A stretch of DNA of 64,000 bases from Endozoicomonas sp. Mp262 (GCF_025643335.1 NZ_CP092489.1:952001-1016000); one strand, 5' to 3'; shown: positions 1-9,129, numbered from the stretch's first letter. Notes: a model not told the origin generated them from the letters alone. A program made the numbers and translations.

Positions 1-280
1 GCCCCTTCTCCGAGACAACCACACGCGTAATGCCAACTTCAGAAAAGCGGAGACCCGGTGGCAGAACCCTCAAGTACCCCATTAGCTCACCGGAATCCTC
101 TGAATGGCAAAGCACATGCCGGGTCTCGGGATGTCGATCCATATTGTCCAGATCAGCGTAAGGACAGTTCAGCTCTACAATGAATACATCAACCCTTAAT
201 TTCAGTAGTTCATACAGCTCATAGGCATTGAGTTGCTCAAAGGTTTTGATATCTATTCTTTTTCGAAGGGGCGTCAACAT
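1..280 (-). CDS. GNAT-family acetyltransferase, ElaA-like (3' end cut by window edge)
   Basis: The reverse strand opens with ATG at 280 and stays open for 93 codons to the window edge, so only the N-terminal part is visible. It contains the stretch LYELLKLRVDVFIVELNCPY, then D-x-D and a segment GYLRVLPPG. This is the pattern of the ElaA group of GNAT N-acetyltransferases, in which a 'LRxxVFxxEQxCPY' motif precedes the acetyl-CoA fold. The substrate of ElaA is not well established. The product would be a cytosolic protein of about 150 residues if of usual length. Confidence is limited only by truncation. Confidence 0.8.
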   Translation of the reverse strand, partial: MLTPLRKRIDIKTFEQLNAYELYELLKLRVDVFIVELNCPYADLDNMDRHPETRHVLCHSEDSGELMGYLRVLPPGLRFSEVGITRVVVSEKG

Positions 281-663
281 AACCGTACAGCCTTTTAGCG
301 ATAATCAAGCCACTTGATTGTTTGCGGTATGCAGGGGCCAAAAGAAACACCCCGCATATAGCGAGGTTTTCAGGCATTTTTATTCTTTTTTATGACACCT
401 GCTTATTATTTTTTGTCTGTGGGCTCACTCTTCTATCAATGCCCTTTGATAATCAAGAGACTCCCCTTCTCACTTCCCCCTACAGGCCACCTACATTATA
501 GGTATTTCCCGAAGCGAAATTTCGTGACATAGCTCAATGTATTTGCTTTGCAATATCAGGAAAATTGATAGGTTTTTGCCTTTTTTTAACAATGAGACAA
601 AATAAGGAGTATTTTATTCATCATCGGGTCACAGGGGATACAGAGGTTTATGAAATATCCGGG
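281..663. other. Intergenic region, no gene recognised
   Basis: This 380-base AT-rich gap lies between the ElaA-like gene and the degenerate receiver gene, both on the minus strand. It has a weak hairpin near 345-370 (pairing CCxCGC with GCGxGG) followed by T-rich sequence on the plus strand. I see no coding pattern. It probably holds the promoter of the ElaA-like gene and the end of the receiver transcript. Confidence 0.4.
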
Positions 664-1098
664 CTAGGAAATGGTGGCTCCAGGAATGGCGATATAACGG
701 GAAAGCGTTCCCAGCAACTGTTGCGGATCAAAGGGGACTGCAAGATAATCATTCATTCCTGCCCTCAAGGCTTTACTGGCAAAATCACAGCTAACCCCAT
801 TACTCATTCCAATAATATTCACGGGTGCAAGATGATTGTTTCTCTCAAACTGTCTGATACTACAGGCCGCCGTATAACCATCCATAACGGGCAGTTCACA
901 ACTCATTAGAATAGCACCCCAACGGTCGGGATCACCTTCATAAAGACCAAGCGCCTCCTGACCATGACTCACAGACACGGTCTCCAGCTTTGCTTTCAGT
1001 AATATTTTTTCGACAATAGCCCTGTGTGGAATATCACTATCAGCGATTAATACAAACTTATGGGATAGAGACTGGCTGGAAGACTTGAAATGCGGCAT
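664..1098 (-). CDS. Degenerate (pseudo-)receiver domain protein
   Basis: A stand-alone CheY-like receiver of 144 residues. The acidic pair lies in ADSD (residues 19-22), the phosphorylation strand is AILMSCELPVMDGYTA (62-77), the switch Ser is S99 and the beta5 strand reads GMNDYLAVPF (114-123). In active receivers the strand reads 'LMDxxMPxMDG' and beta5 ends in 'K-P'. Here the phospho-acceptor Asp is Ser66 and the conserved Lys is Val121. The fold is therefore probably kept but aspartyl phosphorylation is not expected. No output domain is present and no kinase gene is nearby. The start ATG at 1098 is preceded by a weak GGAAT. A role as a phosphorylation-independent binding module is inference. 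Confidence 0.8.
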   Translation of the reverse strand: MPHFKSSSQSLSHKFVLIADSDIPHRAIVEKILLKAKLETVSVSHGQEALGLYEGDPDRWGAILMSCELPVMDGYTAACSIRQFERNNHLAPVNIIGMSNGVSCDFASKALRAGMNDYLAVPFDPQQLLGTLSRYIAIPGATIS

Positions 1099-1230
1099 AC
1101 CGGTAATATTCCTTAAATACCCTTGTACCTATCAAGTCTTGCTTGTGATATTTCGGAGCACAGTACAAGGGCTTAATTATTAATATGTATCCCTCATCCT
1201 ATCGGCCACCTTCAGCAAACCTGGAGCTTT

Positions 1231-1632
1231 TCAGCTTTCCAACCAGACCTCTCTGACCCACTGCCATATAGAGCCCCAGGACTCATCAGATTCCTCACCT
1301 GAGGACCAGTGCGAAATAGAACCCTCTTCATTGATACAATAGTAGCTGCCATTATCCTCACAAACAGGAATTAAATGCCTGGGCACACACGTATCCCAGG
1401 CTATAGCCGCCACTTCCGGCAAATAAGTGTGGGAATGGGGGTCAGTGACGGTCACCGGTTCAAGGGAGCCATAAACAACATCACTTAACTGCAGTAAAAA
1501 CTCCCTCAAATCCTGGGGTAGGGGAATCAATAACTCTTCCTCAATGCTAACAAGATCATCCTCATCCGGTAGCGTTAAAGGCGCAGGAATATCTACCGCC
1601 TTTTCCCTCAGTATTTCAATAATATCTTCCAA
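1231..1632 (-). CDS. SMI1/KNR4 (SUKH) family protein
   Basis: A small acidic protein of 133 residues beginning at TTG 1632, with AAGGTG about 9 bases upstream. It shows the SUKH pattern: an N-terminal helix, then IEEELLIPLPQDLREFLLQLSDV (about 29-52), in which a loop precedes a helix of type 'LPxDLxxFL', and a C-terminal W-rich strand with S-x-x-x-W. SUKH proteins include immunity proteins of contact-dependent and polymorphic toxin systems, and others of unknown role. No toxin gene is adjacent, so the job here is unknown. It lies 19 bases downstream of the CBS gene and is likely co-transcribed with it. Confidence 0.75.
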   Translation of the reverse strand: MEDIIEILREKAVDIPAPLTLPDEDDLVSIEEELLIPLPQDLREFLLQLSDVVYGSLEPVTVTDPHSHTYLPEVAAIAWDTCVPRHLIPVCEDNGSYYCINEEGSISHWSSGEESDESWGSIWQWVREVWLES

Positions 1633-1651
1633 GAAAATTCACCTTTATTGA

Positions 1652-2068
1652 TTACACAGGTATGTGACAGCCTCTAAGATTTTCCCTCAGGGCTTTGAGA
1701 ATCCGGGTTCTATTGATAATCCCCAGTAGCTGCCCCTCTTCAACCACGGGATAGATTTTAGGCTTATTACCCTGCATAGACTCAGCCAGCTCGATAATAC
1801 CATCATTTGGCGAAACAGTTAGGACTTCATGATGCATCACATCACTGGCCATCAAGTCAAAATCACAGTGATAACTGCTGGTCAATAATTCATGAATACA
1901 GTCCTGCTCTGAAATAAAACCGATAAGTTTCTTTTCCCTGTCAACCACTGGCAAACCGAAAAGGTTATTACTACAGAGTATTTCTGTCACCTTACTTAAC
2001 GAAGTATCACCATAAATCACAGGCATCTCGTGCAGCATATAGTCCCGCACCTGGATATGTGCATTCAT
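1652..2068 (-). CDS. CBS-domain pair protein
   Basis: A 138-residue cytosolic protein made of two CBS motifs (about residues 7-65 and 74-130). The signatures are NNLFGLPVVDREKKLIGFISEQD in the first and IYPVVEEGQLLGIINRTRIL in the second. CBS pairs bind adenine nucleotides and usually sense energy or redox state. With no fused effector domain, this copy would act through a partner that cannot be named from context. ATG at 2068 is preceded by GGAAT. It heads the minus-strand pair with the SMI1/KNR4 gene and is divergent from nhaC, with about 230 bases of shared promoter region (2069-2302). Confidence 0.88.
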   Translation of the reverse strand: MNAHIQVRDYMLHEMPVIYGDTSLSKVTEILCSNNLFGLPVVDREKKLIGFISEQDCIHELLTSSYHCDFDLMASDVMHHEVLTVSPNDGIIELAESMQGNKPKIYPVVEEGQLLGIINRTRILKALRENLRGCHIPV

Positions 2069-2302
2069 AATTCAATTCCAAAATAGCGGAATCATGAAGG
2101 TATATGCCAAATAATCCCCTTTGGGAAATTAATAAACTGGATAACAATAATAGCAGTAAACTATCATGATCTTTTTTTTATCCAGCCTCGTATAGCCATC
2201 TCAAAAGATCACAACGTAACTTAATACAAGGTTTTCCAAAATAATGTTCAGGGCTTTCAGGTAGCCATAAACACAACAAATATTCACCTCAGGAGTATTG
2301 GT

Positions 2303-3742
2303 GTGACCACATCGTGTCCAGAAAAGGCTAGAAAACAGCCAGGTTTTACTCATGCATTGCTTACATTGGCAGCAATCATTGGCATCATCAGCATCGGCTT
2401 ATTCTTTCTGCAAACCAGCCTTCATAGCCTGCTTATCATTTGTATATTAGTTGCCTCCCTGAGCGCCTGGCGGCTTGGCTATAATTTTCGTGCCATTCGA
2501 CAGGCCATGAATGCGGGTATCAGTGATGCCCTTTCAGCCATTTACATTTTTATTCTTATCGGGGTATTAATTGCTGCTTTCATTGATAGCGGCACACTCG
2601 CCACTTTAATTTACTACGGAATAGAGTTTGTTCAGCCCGCGATATTTCTTCCTGCCGGTATGATTCTTTGTAGCTTTATGTCCATCGCCACAGGCACCAG
2701 CTGGGGTACAGTGGGTACTGTAGGTGTTGTCCTAATGAGCATAGGCACAACCATGGGGGTTCCCGCACCGATTATAGCGGGCATGATCATTTCTGGTGCA
2801 TGCTTTGGTGACAAGATGTCCCCCATGTCAGATACCACTAACCTGTCAGCCATGACCTCCAGGACAAACCTCTATAGCCATATAAGCAGCATGTTATATA
2901 CCACGGGGCCCACCTACATACTGGCCCTGATTACATTTACCTTGATCAGCCTGGGCTATGCTGACAGCCAAATACCAACGGCCGAGTTAAGCTCTCTGCA
3001 AGATGCCCTGACAGCGCATTTCAATATTAATGTATTGACCTTACTCCCCATCGTTATCATGCTGGTTTTGAGTGTCCTCAAGGTTGCAGCGGAACCTTCC
3101 ATGATGGCCGCGTCAATCACTGCCGTTATTATCGCGGTTCTGGTTCAGGATCAAAGTTTTACCTCAGTCCTCAACAGCCTCTATAGCGGGGGAAACATAC
3201 AAACGAACCACGAAAGCCTCGACTTACTGCTGGGCCGTGGAGGCATTGCCTCCATGATGTGGACACTTTCATTATCTCTTATAGCTTTGGCTCTGGGAGG
3301 AATACTGGAACGCTGCCAGTTCTTAAAAGTATTGATTACGGCCATTCTCAGCCGCATTAAGCATGGTGCCAGTTTGGTTGCGACAACAATCATTGCCTGC
3401 TTTATAGGCAATGTCACTATGGGTGAAGCCTATATGTCCATTATTCTTGGGGGTCAGCTGTTTGGCAAAGCCTACGATGAGAAAGGAATCGACAGGAGAG
3501 TCATGTCTCGCTCCCTGGAGGAAGGAGCAACCCTGACCACAGCCCTTATTCCCTGGACAACAGGCGGTGCTTTTTTTGCATCAACCCTCGGCGTGTCTGT
3601 TCTCGATTATGCACCCTGGGCCCTGTTGAACTGGATTAACCCGTTGCTCTCTATACTCTTTGCATACCTGGGTGTTGCACTTTTCCGGTCTGCAAAAAAG
3701 ACCACGGTAGTCGATAAAGCACCTGTAGCAGCAACTCACTAG
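2303..3742 (+). CDS. nhaC: NhaC-family Na+/H+ antiporter
   Basis: A 479-residue polytopic inner-membrane protein with about 11-12 hydrophobic segments. The signature region SMSIATGTSWGTVGTVG followed by GACFGDKMSPMSDTTNLSA matches the NhaC family, which exchanges external protons for internal sodium. Relatives such as malate/lactate antiporters share the fold, so the exact substrate is not certain. The start is GTG at 2303, with AGGAG at 2291-2295 giving ideal spacing. The length is normal for the family (450-490). It is monocistronic; the downstream 3743-4003 region has no gene. Confidence 0.87.
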   Translation: MTTSCPEKARKQPGFTHALLTLAAIIGIISIGLFFLQTSLHSLLIICILVASLSAWRLGYNFRAIRQAMNAGISDALSAIYIFILIGVLIAAFIDSGTLATLIYYGIEFVQPAIFLPAGMILCSFMSIATGTSWGTVGTVGVVLMSIGTTMGVPAPIIAGMIISGACFGDKMSPMSDTTNLSAMTSRTNLYSHISSMLYTTGPTYILALITFTLISLGYADSQIPTAELSSLQDALTAHFNINVLTLLPIVIMLVLSVLKVAAEPSMMAASITAVIIAVLVQDQSFTSVLNSLYSGGNIQTNHESLDLLLGRGGIASMMWTLSLSLIALALGGILERCQFLKVLITAILSRIKHGASLVATTIIACFIGNVTMGEAYMSIILGGQLFGKAYDEKGIDRRVMSRSLEEGATLTTALIPWTTGGAFFASTLGVSVLDYAPWALLNWINPLLSILFAYLGVALFRSAKKTTVVDKAPVAATH

Positions 3743-4003
3743 TGTATCATTTTAATACGTTTGGCGTATTACACCTCGTTCCCGGCGTCTCGCCGGGAAT
3801 GCATACGGATATCTCTAACGGTTACGGCTTGGAAGTCAGGCACTCAAAGGCTGGAGAGAACAAGGCCAGACCGCATCAGGCAAAAGCTGGAAAACTTACT
3901 TCTTATAAGCTGGCATAGCTTAGGAACTGTTGAGGTTTTACTTGCCAAAAATGAACTAATTATAATATTTTAAATATTAAGGAATTGTTACAACAGCTAT
4001 TAA
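3743..4003. repeat. Palindromic intergenic repeat, copy 1 (core 3774-3815)
   Basis: The core has a strong hairpin, TTCCCGGCG with CGCCGGGAA, followed by TGCATACGGATA. The same sequence, inverted and with a one-base length difference, lies at 57791-57832. The rest of this 260-base gap has no supported gene; a 70-codon reading frame crossing it runs through the repeat and lacks a ribosome binding site. Confidence 0.7.
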
Positions 4004-4567
4004 ATGGATCTTAATACTGCCACGACCCTCTCTCTTATTTCCCTGGCCATTGCTATCTTAAGTCCGCTAATGGCATTTTGGCGCATTCGTATTGAGCGCC
4101 TCAAGCTCGAGAAGAAGGACTCTAGTAAACGACAGAAGATGATTACAGACGCACTCCGTCTATACGCAAAGATATCAAAACGATCAAAGGTGATGTTACG
4201 GCTGGTTATTGAGAGACGGTATCAGTTATCACAGTCACCAAAGCAAAAAGAGGATATAAAACAACATATTCAAGCACTGGAAGGTCTGGAAAAAAAACTA
4301 AAAAAAAGAATTAAAAAAACCAATACCCTCTACACAAAAGTTGCGGCCTTACGAGTGGATGGTGACTGGGATGAAAACTGGCTCAGGGCAGAAATCGATC
4401 ATTTAATGATCAATCATCGAAATAACTTCCTCTACGACAACCCGGAAAAAGAAATATCGACCTTTTCCAGGGTGGGACTACCCACCGTTCTCAATGACCA
4501 TGACAACACTCCCCAGCTGGTTGTCACAGCACAGGAAAAAAGCTGGGTTAGCCACACAAGCAGCTAG
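4004..4567 (+). CDS. Hypothetical membrane-anchored coiled-coil protein, stop supplied by a repeat element
   Basis: The protein has 187 residues. It opens with one hydrophobic segment (about 6-24, LSLISLAIAILSPLMAFWRI), followed by a very basic, lysine-rich helix (about 28-110) likely to form a coiled coil, then an acidic C-terminal part. I do not recognise a family. An N-terminal anchor with a cytosolic coil is what can be seen. The TAG stop (4565-4567) coincides with the left boundary of the MITE-like element at 4565, so the original reading frame may have been longer. No clear Shine-Dalgarno sequence precedes the ATG. Confidence 0.55.
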   Translation: MDLNTATTLSLISLAIAILSPLMAFWRIRIERLKLEKKDSSKRQKMITDALRLYAKISKRSKVMLRLVIERRYQLSQSPKQKEDIKQHIQALEGLEKKLKKRIKKTNTLYTKVAALRVDGDWDENWLRAEIDHLMINHRNNFLYDNPEKEISTFSRVGLPTVLNDHDNTPQLVVTAQEKSWVSHTSS

Positions 4568-4847
4568 GGGCTGTTGACGTTTGCTCGTGTGCTCAGCCAA
4601 AACCAGCGGTTTCGTGGCTAGGCGCAGTAGCGCAGGAATAACCTAAAGGTCACACGTACTCGCGTCTTTCAAGCTACTGCAACGACGGCACGGAATCGCT
4701 GGTTTTGGCCCTTCGGGTGGCTCGTAAAGCGGCTTTCCGACTGCGTTGGACTGGCTTGACGTAGAATAACTATGCCTGCACCAGTCCGCCTTGCGGAAAA
4801 CCGCTTTACGAGCCACTGAGCTCACGATCAAACGTCAACAGTCCCTA
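4565..4847. mobile_element. MITE-like non-coding element, copy 1
   Basis: An element of about 283 bp with terminal inverted repeats, GGGGCTGTTGACGTTTG at the left and its near complement ending CAACAGTCCCTA at the right. A second copy (31743-32008) is closely similar over its whole length, including an internal segment with TCGTGGCTAGGCG and CAACGACGGCACGGAA. No transposase is encoded. Both copies are bounded by TA, as expected for elements moved by IS630/Tc1-type transposases, but the family is inference. Confidence 0.8.
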
Positions 4848-4987
4848 ACATTTAACCAACTGCCTTCGGGAACCGATAGCTCTTAAATTGATAAAAAGAT
4901 TGTTGGATTACATAACATCCCAACACATTGAAATGATGTACTAGCCTTAATAAGTAGACACTATAAATTCAACCAGGTAGGGATGAC

Positions 4988-5311
4988 ATGTTGAAAAAAC
5001 GACTATTAACATCAGGAATAGCCTTTATTATCAGTTCACTTCCTTTAATCGGTCATGCCGCTGGCAACCCTGATGCAGGCAAGACCAAGTCAGCCGTTTG
5101 TGCCGCATGCCATGGTATGGATGGTGATAAGGCCTTAATGCCCTCTTACCCCAATCTTGCAGGACAAAATGCCGCTTACCTGGAGTTAGCCTTAAAAGCC
5201 TATCGCAGTAAAACCAGAACCAGTGCTCAGGCTGTTGTCATGCATGGGCAAGCGGCTAATCTATCAGACCAGGATATTGCAGACCTGGCTGCTTACTACA
5301 GCTCTAAATAG
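4988..5311 (+). CDS. Periplasmic class I c-type cytochrome (monohaem)
   Basis: A 107-residue precursor with a signal peptide (about 1-24, cut after HAA). A single haem-attachment motif CAACH lies at residues 38-42, and the probable axial methionine is Met85 in VVMHG, which fits the c5/c553/c4-half group of small electron carriers. It would shuttle electrons in the periplasm between respiratory complexes; the partners are not identifiable here. ATG at 4988 has AGGTAGGG upstream with good spacing. The gene stands alone, with a bidirectional terminator at 5323-5360. Confidence 0.9.
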   Translation: MLKKRLLTSGIAFIISSLPLIGHAAGNPDAGKTKSAVCAACHGMDGDKALMPSYPNLAGQNAAYLELALKAYRSKTRTSAQAVVMHGQAANLSDQDIADLAAYYSSK

Positions 5312-5322
5312 TCGCTCTCTCG

Positions 5323-5360
5323 AAACCTTTGCTTAATAAAGTAGTCTCAAGCAAAGGTTT
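5323..5360. terminator. Bidirectional hairpin terminator
   Basis: AAACCTTTGCTT (5323-5334) pairs perfectly with AAGCAAAGGTTT (5349-5360) across a 14-base loop. A and T tracts on the two sides serve the convergent cytochrome gene and the cysteine-rich small gene. Confidence 0.8.
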
Positions 5361-5596
5361 TATACCCTCTGTATATTCTCAGGCACTCCCATCTTGTTTA
5401 ATAATTTTTTTTCTAAACGGAGAATGGCCTGCTGATGACGCGCCACATTAGCGGCATCACCATTCAGCACCGCTTCTTGCTGACGCTGCTGATGCCGGAG
5501 AATCGACCTTCGAGTACGCTGAATGCCAACCTGACAGGCCCCGGTTCCACAACCTCTGGTATTGCGATTTGCACAGGTTTTACAAATTGAACTCAT
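5360..5596 (-). CDS. Small cysteine-rich hypothetical protein
   Basis: A 78-residue basic protein with four N-terminal cysteines (Cys5, Cys8, Cys16, Cys21) in the pattern CxxC-x7-C-x4-C, which could bind a metal. They are followed by a Gln/Arg-rich helix. Its stop overlaps the terminator shared with the cytochrome gene. I do not recognise a named family. The cysteine spacing and the good fit between neighbouring signals argue that it is real. Confidence 0.55.
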   Translation of the reverse strand: MSSICKTCANRNTRGCGTGACQVGIQRTRRSILRHQQRQQEAVLNGDAANVARHQQAILRLEKKLLNKMGVPENIQRV

Positions 5597-5751
5597 CTAC
5601 TTGAATTACTCAGATCTGAAACCGATATGGGCTCCCACTAAATCAAGCCCCATTAAAACCATATACTGCAATAAAAAACACCCGGTCATATTGATCCATG
5701 CAGTTATTTCTGAAAACAAACCAGCGCCTGAATTGGGCGAACAATATCACA

Positions 5752-6087
5752 TCAAATTCCAGGCTCTGCTATAGACCTATCCACCTGAATAAATTCAATA
5801 GGCACGCCATTATCTTCTATAAAAGCAACAAGAACACCCGGACTAGGGCTATTTATCTCGATAATAATATTTTTCCCTTCAATGGCCTTCACTATATCAT
5901 CCACTTCAAAAGCAATATGGGGCACTTTTTTCACCAACTCCGGGTAATCGGCGCCATCTTCAAACCTCACCCATTCGATGCCATACTCATTCCTTCCATA
6001 ACCACTGACAAACATCTTAAGATGTGGCAAATGCCTCTCATCTTTAAGCTTTTTATCCGTAGGAACACCATAATGATGGTATTTCAC
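5752..6087 (-). CDS. VOC (glyoxalase/bleomycin-resistance fold) family protein
   Basis: A protein of about 111 residues built as one VOC module: KYHHYGVPT at the start, then VPHIAFEVDDI (first strand of the second half) and ending in GVPIEFIQV. I chose GTG at 6087, because a strong GGGGAGG lies five bases upstream; an upstream ATG at 6111 lacks a ribosome binding site. VOC proteins are metal enzymes or binding proteins with varied substrates, and nothing in the sequence specifies which. The His and Glu positions expected for metal binding are partly present (the His in PHIAF and the Glu in IEFI). Confidence 0.8.
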   Translation of the reverse strand: MKYHHYGVPTDKKLKDERHLPHLKMFVSGYGRNEYGIEWVRFEDGADYPELVKKVPHIAFEVDDIVKAIEGKNIIIEINSPSPGVLVAFIEDNGVPIEFIQVDRSIAEPGI

Positions 6088-6124
6088 TTGAACCTCCCCG
6101 AGACCATCCAATAAATTTAATCCG

Positions 6125-7105
6125 CTAGCAGCCGGAAAACGCTTTTACGAAAGACATAGCCGATTCATAGGCACCCTCAACTCTGCCACCACAGCACCAG
6201 GCCCCAATAACAGCAAGCTGCCGTGAGCTATCAACAAAGTGGGGTTCAGATGATTCACCATCCGAAACCAGGTTGGCATAGCGCCAGAAGTGCTGGAAAT
6301 GATTAACAATTTCTATATCTGTATTGATTGCCTTTTTTAACCATTCCACGCCCACTGCCGGCAAATCGATAGTGCTCTCTTTTCCCTCTGTTCGTGACCA
6401 ACCCGGTGAAAAATGCATCATCCAGAGGTCATTATAGTGTGTCGGTTTCGGCTGGCCCGGCTTTGCCGATTGCCTCGATACCCAGGAAACCTGGCTGTCT
6501 CCAAAAATACCCTGAACCTCAAAAGGAACCTTTCCTTTAGTTGCCAAACCTAGAGCCCAACATGGGGTATGCGGAGCAACAGGTAGCTCAGAAGAAATTG
6601 CACTATGACTATCAACTAAAGGCCTGCACTGCTCTGCGGGAATACTCAAAATCACCCAGTCAAAACCAGCCACTTCATCATCGCCAGCGACCAATGTCCA
6701 TTTTGAAGCCACACGCTTTAATTGAGTAATGGCGGTATTAAAAGAAATAGTCAGCCCTGTGGAAAGAAAATGGGCAATGCTATTCATTGCTGGCATCCCC
6801 ACATATCGCACAACGCTATCCGGTGAGGGCGATAATAGACCATCACTCATTTTACAGGGAATAAACGGCCATGGTTTAACTACCCCCTGAGCAACCCATT
6901 GACTGACCTCTTCCTGAAAGGCAGGAGTGCGTGCAGTGAAGTATTGTGCGCCAATATCCAGAACACCCCAGCCAAGTCGTTTGCAGGCCAGTCGTCCTCC
7001 CCGCCCCCGGGATTTTTCAAATACCCGGACGGTATGCCCTTGCTTCTCCAGTTCAAGAGCCGCTTTTAGTCCGGAAAGACCGGCGCCAATAACCGCTATT
7101 TTCAT
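6125..7105 (-). CDS. FAD/NAD(P)-dependent amine-oxidase-like oxidoreductase (renalase-like)
   Basis: A protein of about 326 residues. A Rossmann FAD-binding motif starts at residue 3 (VIGAGLSGLKAALELEKQG), followed by VFEKSRGRGGRL, which is the amine-oxidase/renalase signature, and DIGAQYFTAR. The C-terminal segment VIGAWCCGGRVEGAYESA is the usual second FAD contact ('GDwcxggrVEGA'). Start is ATG at 7105, so the FAD motif lies at the N-terminus as in relatives; an in-frame extension to 7147 has no support. Members oxidise or isomerise reduced cofactor derivatives; the substrate here is unknown. It is divergent from the DUF945 gene, with about 100 bases between. Confidence 0.85.
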   Translation of the reverse strand: MKIAVIGAGLSGLKAALELEKQGHTVRVFEKSRGRGGRLACKRLGWGVLDIGAQYFTARTPAFQEEVSQWVAQGVVKPWPFIPCKMSDGLLSPSPDSVVRYVGMPAMNSIAHFLSTGLTISFNTAITQLKRVASKWTLVAGDDEVAGFDWVILSIPAEQCRPLVDSHSAISSELPVAPHTPCWALGLATKGKVPFEVQGIFGDSQVSWVSRQSAKPGQPKPTHYNDLWMMHFSPGWSRTEGKESTIDLPAVGVEWLKKAINTDIEIVNHFQHFWRYANLVSDGESSEPHFVDSSRQLAVIGAWCCGGRVEGAYESAMSFVKAFSGC

Positions 7106-7209
7106 ATTGTTTTTCCAAAGAAAATTTAGCAATGGCCTGATTGACAAGCCCCTTTATACCCGATACCTGTATAAGTCTGCCTTTTATTTATCATGCCAGT
7201 GGAGCGGCC

Positions 7210-8523
7210 ATGAAAAAATTATTACTGGGATTTAGCCTGATTTTAATAGGAGCAGCGACCTCTGCCTCTTACTATATTGGCTTAAAAGCAGAGCAATATT
7301 ATGAAGAGTTCGTCCAACTAAGGCAAAACAGTCCGATAATGTCCGGATTTGTTATTAAAAACGCTCATTTTGAACGAGGTATTTTTAGTAGCAACTGGCG
7401 CCTGGAGCTGTCCATAAAAGCTAAAACGCCTCAATTCGACTCCCTCATTGTTATAACCCGTTCAAAACTTCGCCATGGACCAATACTATGGACAGATCAA
7501 GGACTTAAACCAGGACTCTTTACCACCAGTGATACCGTAACCCTGGATGGTGTCCCTGATAAGACCATTCAATTTATCAACCAATACATGAATGGTCATA
7601 TTGCAAAGGCAAAAAGTTATGCTGATTTTAACCGGCAGCTCACCATACACCTGAAAGTTCCTGGTTTTGATATTAACACCCAGGATACCCGGCTATCTTT
7701 TGGGGGGATTCAGGTTCACCAAAAAGGTGACCTCCTGCGTAACAGCATGTCTGCAACAATAGATATTTCAACACTGGCATTCACCAATCCAACCGGCTCA
7801 CTGGAGTTACAGCCCGGCAAAGGCTCCTTTCAATATACCCGGCTGGATGAATTCATCACCCTTGGCAGCCTCGATTTAAACTTGCCAAAACTGGCTCTAG
7901 GATCACCCCAAAGCAACCTTACCCTGAACCAGATAGCATTTGGTATAAAGCAAACCATGGAAAATGAAAAGCTGAATCAGACAGGCGGCATCTCAGTCAA
8001 TAACATTGATTCCCCTTTTCCCATCAGCTCGGCTTCCTATGATATTGAACTCAAACAGATCAACCCTGACGTTAATAAAACATTAGCGGAGATCACCTCA
8101 CAACTGAATAACCTTGACGGCAGCTCTACGGGTTTGACACCGGAACAAAATGAGCAACTGCGTAAATTTCTATACACTTTTCTACAAAAAGGCCTGCAAT
8201 TTAACCAACAGCTAACCATTGATGCCCTTGGAGGCAACCTGCTTGCTGACCTCGATATTGAATATCTTGGACTGACAAACAAAGATCCAGTAGCCATTCA
8301 AGATCCTAACCAACACCTGCGAGCGATTAAGGCACAGCTCAATATAAGGGCTGATGAAAGAGCCGTGATGTCCAGTCCTCTTAGTCAACTGGCATCCTCA
8401 TACATCCAGCAAGGCTTCATTGCCAGAAGAAACGGCCAACTCACCGTTAAAGCGGAACTTAACCAGGGGCTGTTAACCGTCAACAACCAGTCAGTCCCCC
8501 TGGATAAACTGACTTCTCCTTAG
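7210..8523 (+). CDS. DUF945 (YdgA-like) family protein
   Basis: A 437-residue protein starting at ATG 7210 with GGAG nine bases upstream. An N-terminal hydrophobic anchor (about 2-22) is followed by a long beta-rich region of the YdgA type, including FERGIFSSNWRLEL near residue 52 and ANLTVNNQSVPLD-type C-terminal strands. E. coli YdgA is an inner-membrane-anchored periplasmic protein of poorly defined function. The product is therefore likely anchored in the inner membrane with its body in the periplasm. Confidence 0.8.
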   Translation: MKKLLLGFSLILIGAATSASYYIGLKAEQYYEEFVQLRQNSPIMSGFVIKNAHFERGIFSSNWRLELSIKAKTPQFDSLIVITRSKLRHGPILWTDQGLKPGLFTTSDTVTLDGVPDKTIQFINQYMNGHIAKAKSYADFNRQLTIHLKVPGFDINTQDTRLSFGGIQVHQKGDLLRNSMSATIDISTLAFTNPTGSLELQPGKGSFQYTRLDEFITLGSLDLNLPKLALGSPQSNLTLNQIAFGIKQTMENEKLNQTGGISVNNIDSPFPISSASYDIELKQINPDVNKTLAEITSQLNNLDGSSTGLTPEQNEQLRKFLYTFLQKGLQFNQQLTIDALGGNLLADLDIEYLGLTNKDPVAIQDPNQHLRAIKAQLNIRADERAVMSSPLSQLASSYIQQGFIARRNGQLTVKAELNQGLLTVNNQSVPLDKLTSP

Positions 8524-8628
8524 CCCGGATATCCAGGCACAAAATCAATTGAGAATACCCCTGACTGAAGATACATTACCTATTAGAGCGGTCATTCTTT
8601 TAAAAAAAATAGCAGCTTGAGTCAGCAG

Positions 8629-9129
8629 ATGATAAAAAAAACAATATTGGTTTGCACAACCCTCTTTCTGTCTGGATGCAATGAGATTAACCAGACAGAA
8701 CAGGAACAAACGAAAGAAACCGTGGAGTTACAGGAAGCGGCCGACGAAACTGTAGGCATGCCTGTTATTGAAAATTTCAGTGAGAAACAATTTGCCAAAC
8801 TCATCTATGAGCTTAAAGACCAGAAAATAAAAACCTACAGTTACTTTATGGATAACACCGGCCAGCTCCATCTACTCTGTGAGAGCGTAGGCTATGGACT
8901 CCCCGCCTCCACACAATACGTTAACCCGGAACGGGCTGCACTTGTGAGCCGAAGTGATGGCTATAAGGTATTGCCCCAGCCAGAACCCAACGGGTTATTT
9001 ATGCCCCTTCAGCTTACCGCCACTTATGCCCTCTGTGATGACGGCAATGGCAACCTGCAACCGGTTTATTCAGAGGCGGATCTAATCATAAGTCCTTTTA
9101 AGCTCAAGCATGTGTCGAGCCTTAAATAG
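8629..9129 (+). CDS. Hypothetical lipoprotein
   Basis: A 166-residue precursor with a type II signal peptide and a lipobox LSGC (Cys about residue 17). The mature part starts with an acidic Glu/Gln-rich linker (about 20-45). The domain after it contains two further cysteines that could form a disulfide, in LLCESVGYGLPAS and YALCDDGNGN. Cys-x-Ser-x-Gly-Tyr-Gly-x-Pro resembles a group of small uncharacterised proteobacterial lipoproteins; I cannot name a function. ATG at 8629 is preferred to TTG at 8617 because the charged n-region then starts MIKK. Its end overlaps the convergent DUF1016 gene by 8 bases. Confidence 0.7.
   Translation: MIKKTILVCTTLFLSGCNEINQTEQEQTKETVELQEAADETVGMPVIENFSEKQFAKLIYELKDQKIKTYSYFMDNTGQLHLLCESVGYGLPASTQYVNPERAALVSRSDGYKVLPQPEPNGLFMPLQLTATYALCDDGNGNLQPVYSEADLIISPFKLKHVSSLK

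Noticed and set aside
3761-3973. A 70-codon frame after nhaC
   Set aside because: It runs through the palindromic repeat; composition is not protein-like.
4643-4831. A 62-codon minus-strand frame inside the repeat element
   Set aside because: It lies in a non-coding MITE-like element, is not preserved in the second copy and has no ribosome binding site.
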